This document shows, one piece after another, positions 3,779-5,355 of a stretch of 5,355 nucleotides of DNA. The number at the start of each line of letters is the position of its first letter. Within the stretch, counting starts at the first letter, position 1. Below the pieces are notes generated by a model that worked only from the letters and a program-made list of their open reading frames with translations, did not search any database and was not told where the DNA came from. Source of the stretch: VFKU01 sp038916785 (GTDB lineage: Bacteria > Hydrogenedentota > Hydrogenedentia > Hydrogenedentales > GCA-2746185); NCBI GenBank assembly GCA_038916785.1, contig JBCLBO010000131.1, forward strand, positions 1 through 5,355, read 5' to 3'. Position numbers and translations under genes: made by a program.

Positions 3779-5229
3779 AGGCAGTCGACGTAGCCGAGCG
3801 CGCAGAGACTTTCGCGTGTGTCGGGCTCGAGGGCCGGATCGTTGGAGGCGTCGCGGCGCTCGGCGCGATTCAGGTGGGCCATTGCAGCCTCGGCGATCGG
3901 CCCGAGTAGGGCCGCGTCGGACGCCAGATTGTTTTTCTCCCCGGGATCCGCGCGGAGATCGTACAGCTCGGCCGACAGGATTTTTCGATATTCCGGGTCC
4001 AACTGCGCAATGAATTTCAGGTCGCCGTCGCGGAATGAAAAGCGATGCAGATCTAAGGCGGAGTACGAAATGGTCTGCGTGCGTTCCGGCTGGGGCTGCC
4101 CGCGCAGCGCCGGCAGGAGCGACTGGCCCTCGTAGGACGCCGGGGATTTCAGGCCGAAGAGTTCGTTGAAGGTCGGCATGACATCCATCAGCTCGACCAT
4201 GCCGGAATAGCTGCCGCGGACGAAGCCGGCGGATTTCGGCGCGAGCACCACGAGCGGAACATTCGTGACTTCCTCGTAGAGCGTCGTGTTGTGCCCGAAG
4301 ACCCCATGCTCCCAGAAGGCCTCGCCGTGATCGGCCATGAAGACCACGAGCGTGTTCTTGCGCAATCCCGATTCATCCAGCCATTCCATCAGCCGCCCGA
4401 CGAGCGAATCGACGTAGCGGATGTTCGCGTCGTAGAGATCGGTCATGTACTCGACGTCGTCCCGCGTGATGGACGCCGGGTCGGTCAGCGCGGCGATACG
4501 GATTTGGTCCTCGGCGCGCGGGTGGCCGTCTGGGCGATGCGCGTGGCCGTATCGAAGCGCGAAGGATTCCGGCGGGTCGTAAGGATCGTGCGGGCGCTCG
4601 AGGTGCAGGTAGCAGAACCACCGCGCGTCGCCTTGCTCCGTGATCCACTCCTTGGCATGGTCGATGGTGCGTTGGGTCGCGCCGGGATCGCGCGACCATT
4701 TTTCGCGGCCCTTGTCGTAGAGCCCAGCAATATCCTTAAACGAGTCGAAGCCTTTTCCCCAATTGTAACTACTCTCGATCCACGGGCTCTCCGACACCGC
4801 GCCCGTGCGAAACCCCGCGGCGTGGAAGGCGTCGGCCATCGTAAAATCCTCGGGGGACGGATGATGCATGGTGTATCCGGGCCCGGGGATGTAGGGGTAA
4901 CGACCGGTGAAGAAGGACCAGACCGACGGCACGGTGTTCGCCGCCTGCGAGTGGGCGTTGAGAAACACCATGCCCTGCTTCGCGAGCTTGCGCAGGTTCG
5001 GCGCGGGGTCGCGGTGGTAGCCCCACTCCTGGAGATGCTTGGCGGAGGTCGCGTCCAGCAGGACGATGAGGACGTTCTTCGGCGGCTCCGGGTTGGTCAC
5101 CGGCGCTTCGCGGCAACCAGAGAGCGCCGCAGCAGCGAGAAGGGCGAGCACGGGAATCGCTGCCGCGGACACGGTTGAGGCGCGCATCAATTGGAGCGCG
5201 AGCGATCGAATCGAGCGATGGCAATGCAT
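3775..5229 (-). CDS. Sulfatase-superfamily lipoprotein with Thr in place of the catalytic Cys
   Basis: A 484-aa sulfatase-fold (alkaline phosphatase superfamily) enzyme. The N-terminus has a lipoprotein signal whose lipobox LSGC places the acylated Cys at residue 39. Then follow NVLIVLLDA (metal ligand Asp59), NLRKLAKQGMVF, the nucleophile region NTVPSVWSFFTGRYP (98-112), LHLERPHDPYDPP (208-220), VVFMADHGE (295-303, metal ligands Asp300-His301), HGVFGHNTTLYEE (308-320, His313) and the usual sulfatase tail ELYDLRADPGEKNNLA (421-436), ending in LGYVDCL. Sulfatases have C/S-x-P-S/A-R at the nucleophile; here it is T-V-P-S-V. No formylglycine can form and Thr99 is the likely nucleophile, as in LtaS and EptA-type transferases. 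The substrate is unknown. The frame is open to an ATG at 5340, but that would translate the GTAG-hairpin at 5269-5291. I chose the ATG at 5229. The ATG at 5187 gives a shorter, also plausible lipoprotein signal (470 aa). None of the three has a well-spaced Shine-Dalgarno. Confidence 0.85.
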   Translation of the reverse strand: MHCHRSIRSLALQLMRASTVSAAAIPVLALLAAAALSGCREAPVTNPEPPKNVLIVLLDATSAKHLQEWGYHRDPAPNLRKLAKQGMVFLNAHSQAANTVPSVWSFFTGRYPYIPGPGYTMHHPSPEDFTMADAFHAAGFRTGAVSESPWIESSYNWGKGFDSFKDIAGLYDKGREKWSRDPGATQRTIDHAKEWITEQGDARWFCYLHLERPHDPYDPPESFALRYGHAHRPDGHPRAEDQIRIAALTDPASITRDDVEYMTDLYDANIRYVDSLVGRLMEWLDESGLRKNTLVVFMADHGEAFWEHGVFGHNTTLYEEVTNVPLVVLAPKSAGFVRGSYSGMVELMDVMPTFNELFGLKSPASYEGQSLLPALRGQPQPERTQTISYSALDLHRFSFRDGDLKFIAQLDPEYRKILSAELYDLRADPGEKNNLASDAALLGPIAEAAMAHLNRAERRDASNDPALEPDTRESLCALGYVDCL

Positions 5230-5355
5230 GCATGAAATCGTATCACGCGGGACGAGAATATCGGAAGTGTAGCATCGGCCTCCGGCCGATGGAGAATGAG
5301 CCAGGAGATTCACGTTCAGGGAGTTAGGCCGCGGTTTCATTCCTCATCGGCCAGA
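5230..5355. other. Upstream region of the sulfatase gene
   Basis: The region holds the GTAG-hairpin at 5269-5291 and a repeat of its left arm at 5345-5352. On the minus strand the frame stays open to the ATG at 5340, which has GAGGA directly abutting it (too close for normal initiation). I see no convincing sigma70 promoter; TACGAT near 5240 on the minus strand lacks a good -35 partner. Confidence 0.3.
5269..5291 (+). repeat. GTAG-headed hairpin (REP-like) upstream of the sulfatase gene
   Basis: GTAG (5269-5272) is followed at once by CATCGGCC, TCC and GGCCGATG, a perfect 8-bp stem with a 3-nt loop (5273-5291). It has the same architecture as the element at 3753-3778 on the opposite strand, so the two heads face each other across the sulfatase gene. 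A further CATCGGCC lies at 5345-5352, without a GTAG head, at the window edge. Confidence 0.6.

Noticed and set aside
4291..5178. Plus-strand open frame (295 codons) inside the sulfatase gene
   Set aside because: It is an antisense shadow in GC-rich DNA. The opposite strand holds the complete sulfatase motif set.
5236..5275. Sigma70 promoter for the sulfatase gene (TTCCGA, 18 bp, TACGAT on the minus strand)
   Set aside because: Only three of six bases match the -35 box, and there is no supporting A/T-rich context.
1..5355. CRISPR array, tRNA, rRNA, insertion sequence with transposase, toxin-antitoxin pair
   Set aside because: No regularly spaced repeats, cloverleaf, transposase motifs or paired small genes were found on either strand.

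Overview
The window is GC-rich bacterial DNA. It carries a Wza-type polysaccharide export protein with SLBB domains, a lipoprotein-type signal on a sulfatase-fold enzyme, and GTAG-headed hairpins of REP type. Together these point to a Gram-negative, envelope-rich bacterium. No rRNA, tRNA or lineage-specific marker is present, so I do not name a taxon. The coding density is low, there are long structured gaps, and two reading frames are broken. It looks like an accessory stretch, although one of the breaks could be an assembly error.

Left part (1-690): a short plus-strand gene (172-411) of unknown function with its own ribosome site and an extended -10 promoter. A hairpin-rich gap follows. It ends in a 14-bp perfect stem that is best read as the terminator of the minus-strand gene to its right.

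Centre left (687-2425): a minus-strand polysaccharide export gene. Its start codon, Shine-Dalgarno and secretion signal lie in a different frame from the rest of the protein, so the gene carries a +1 frameshift just after the signal peptide. Upstream is a 514-bp divergent region. It holds a candidate promoter for the export gene, a roughly 160-nt leader with mutually exclusive hairpins (one of them GTAG-headed), and on the other side a candidate promoter with an adjacent 16-bp palindrome for the next gene.

Centre right (2426-3752): a YtrA-type GntR regulator, followed 43 bp later by an M20-family amidohydrolase with a perfect Shine-Dalgarno. The amidohydrolase is a pseudogene. It has a one-base insertion, then two in-frame stop codons, and then loses recognisable homology with the last third of the protein missing.

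Right part (3753-5355): a minus-strand sulfatase-superfamily lipoprotein, convergent with the decayed amidohydrolase. Its stop codon is embedded in a GTAG-hairpin that also marks the point where the peptidase ends, and a second GTAG-hairpin lies just upstream of its likely start. It keeps the metal-binding residues but has threonine where sulfatases carry the formylglycine cysteine, so a phospho- or glycero-transferase or hydrolase role is at least as likely as sulfate ester cleavage.

No complete pathway is present. The export protein lacks its usual partners (Wzc-like kinase, glycosyltransferases), and the YtrA-type regulator lacks the usual ABC transporter genes. I see no convincing new multi-gene system. 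The most interesting features are the GTAG-hairpins at gene boundaries, the switch-like leader of the export gene and the out-of-frame signal peptide.
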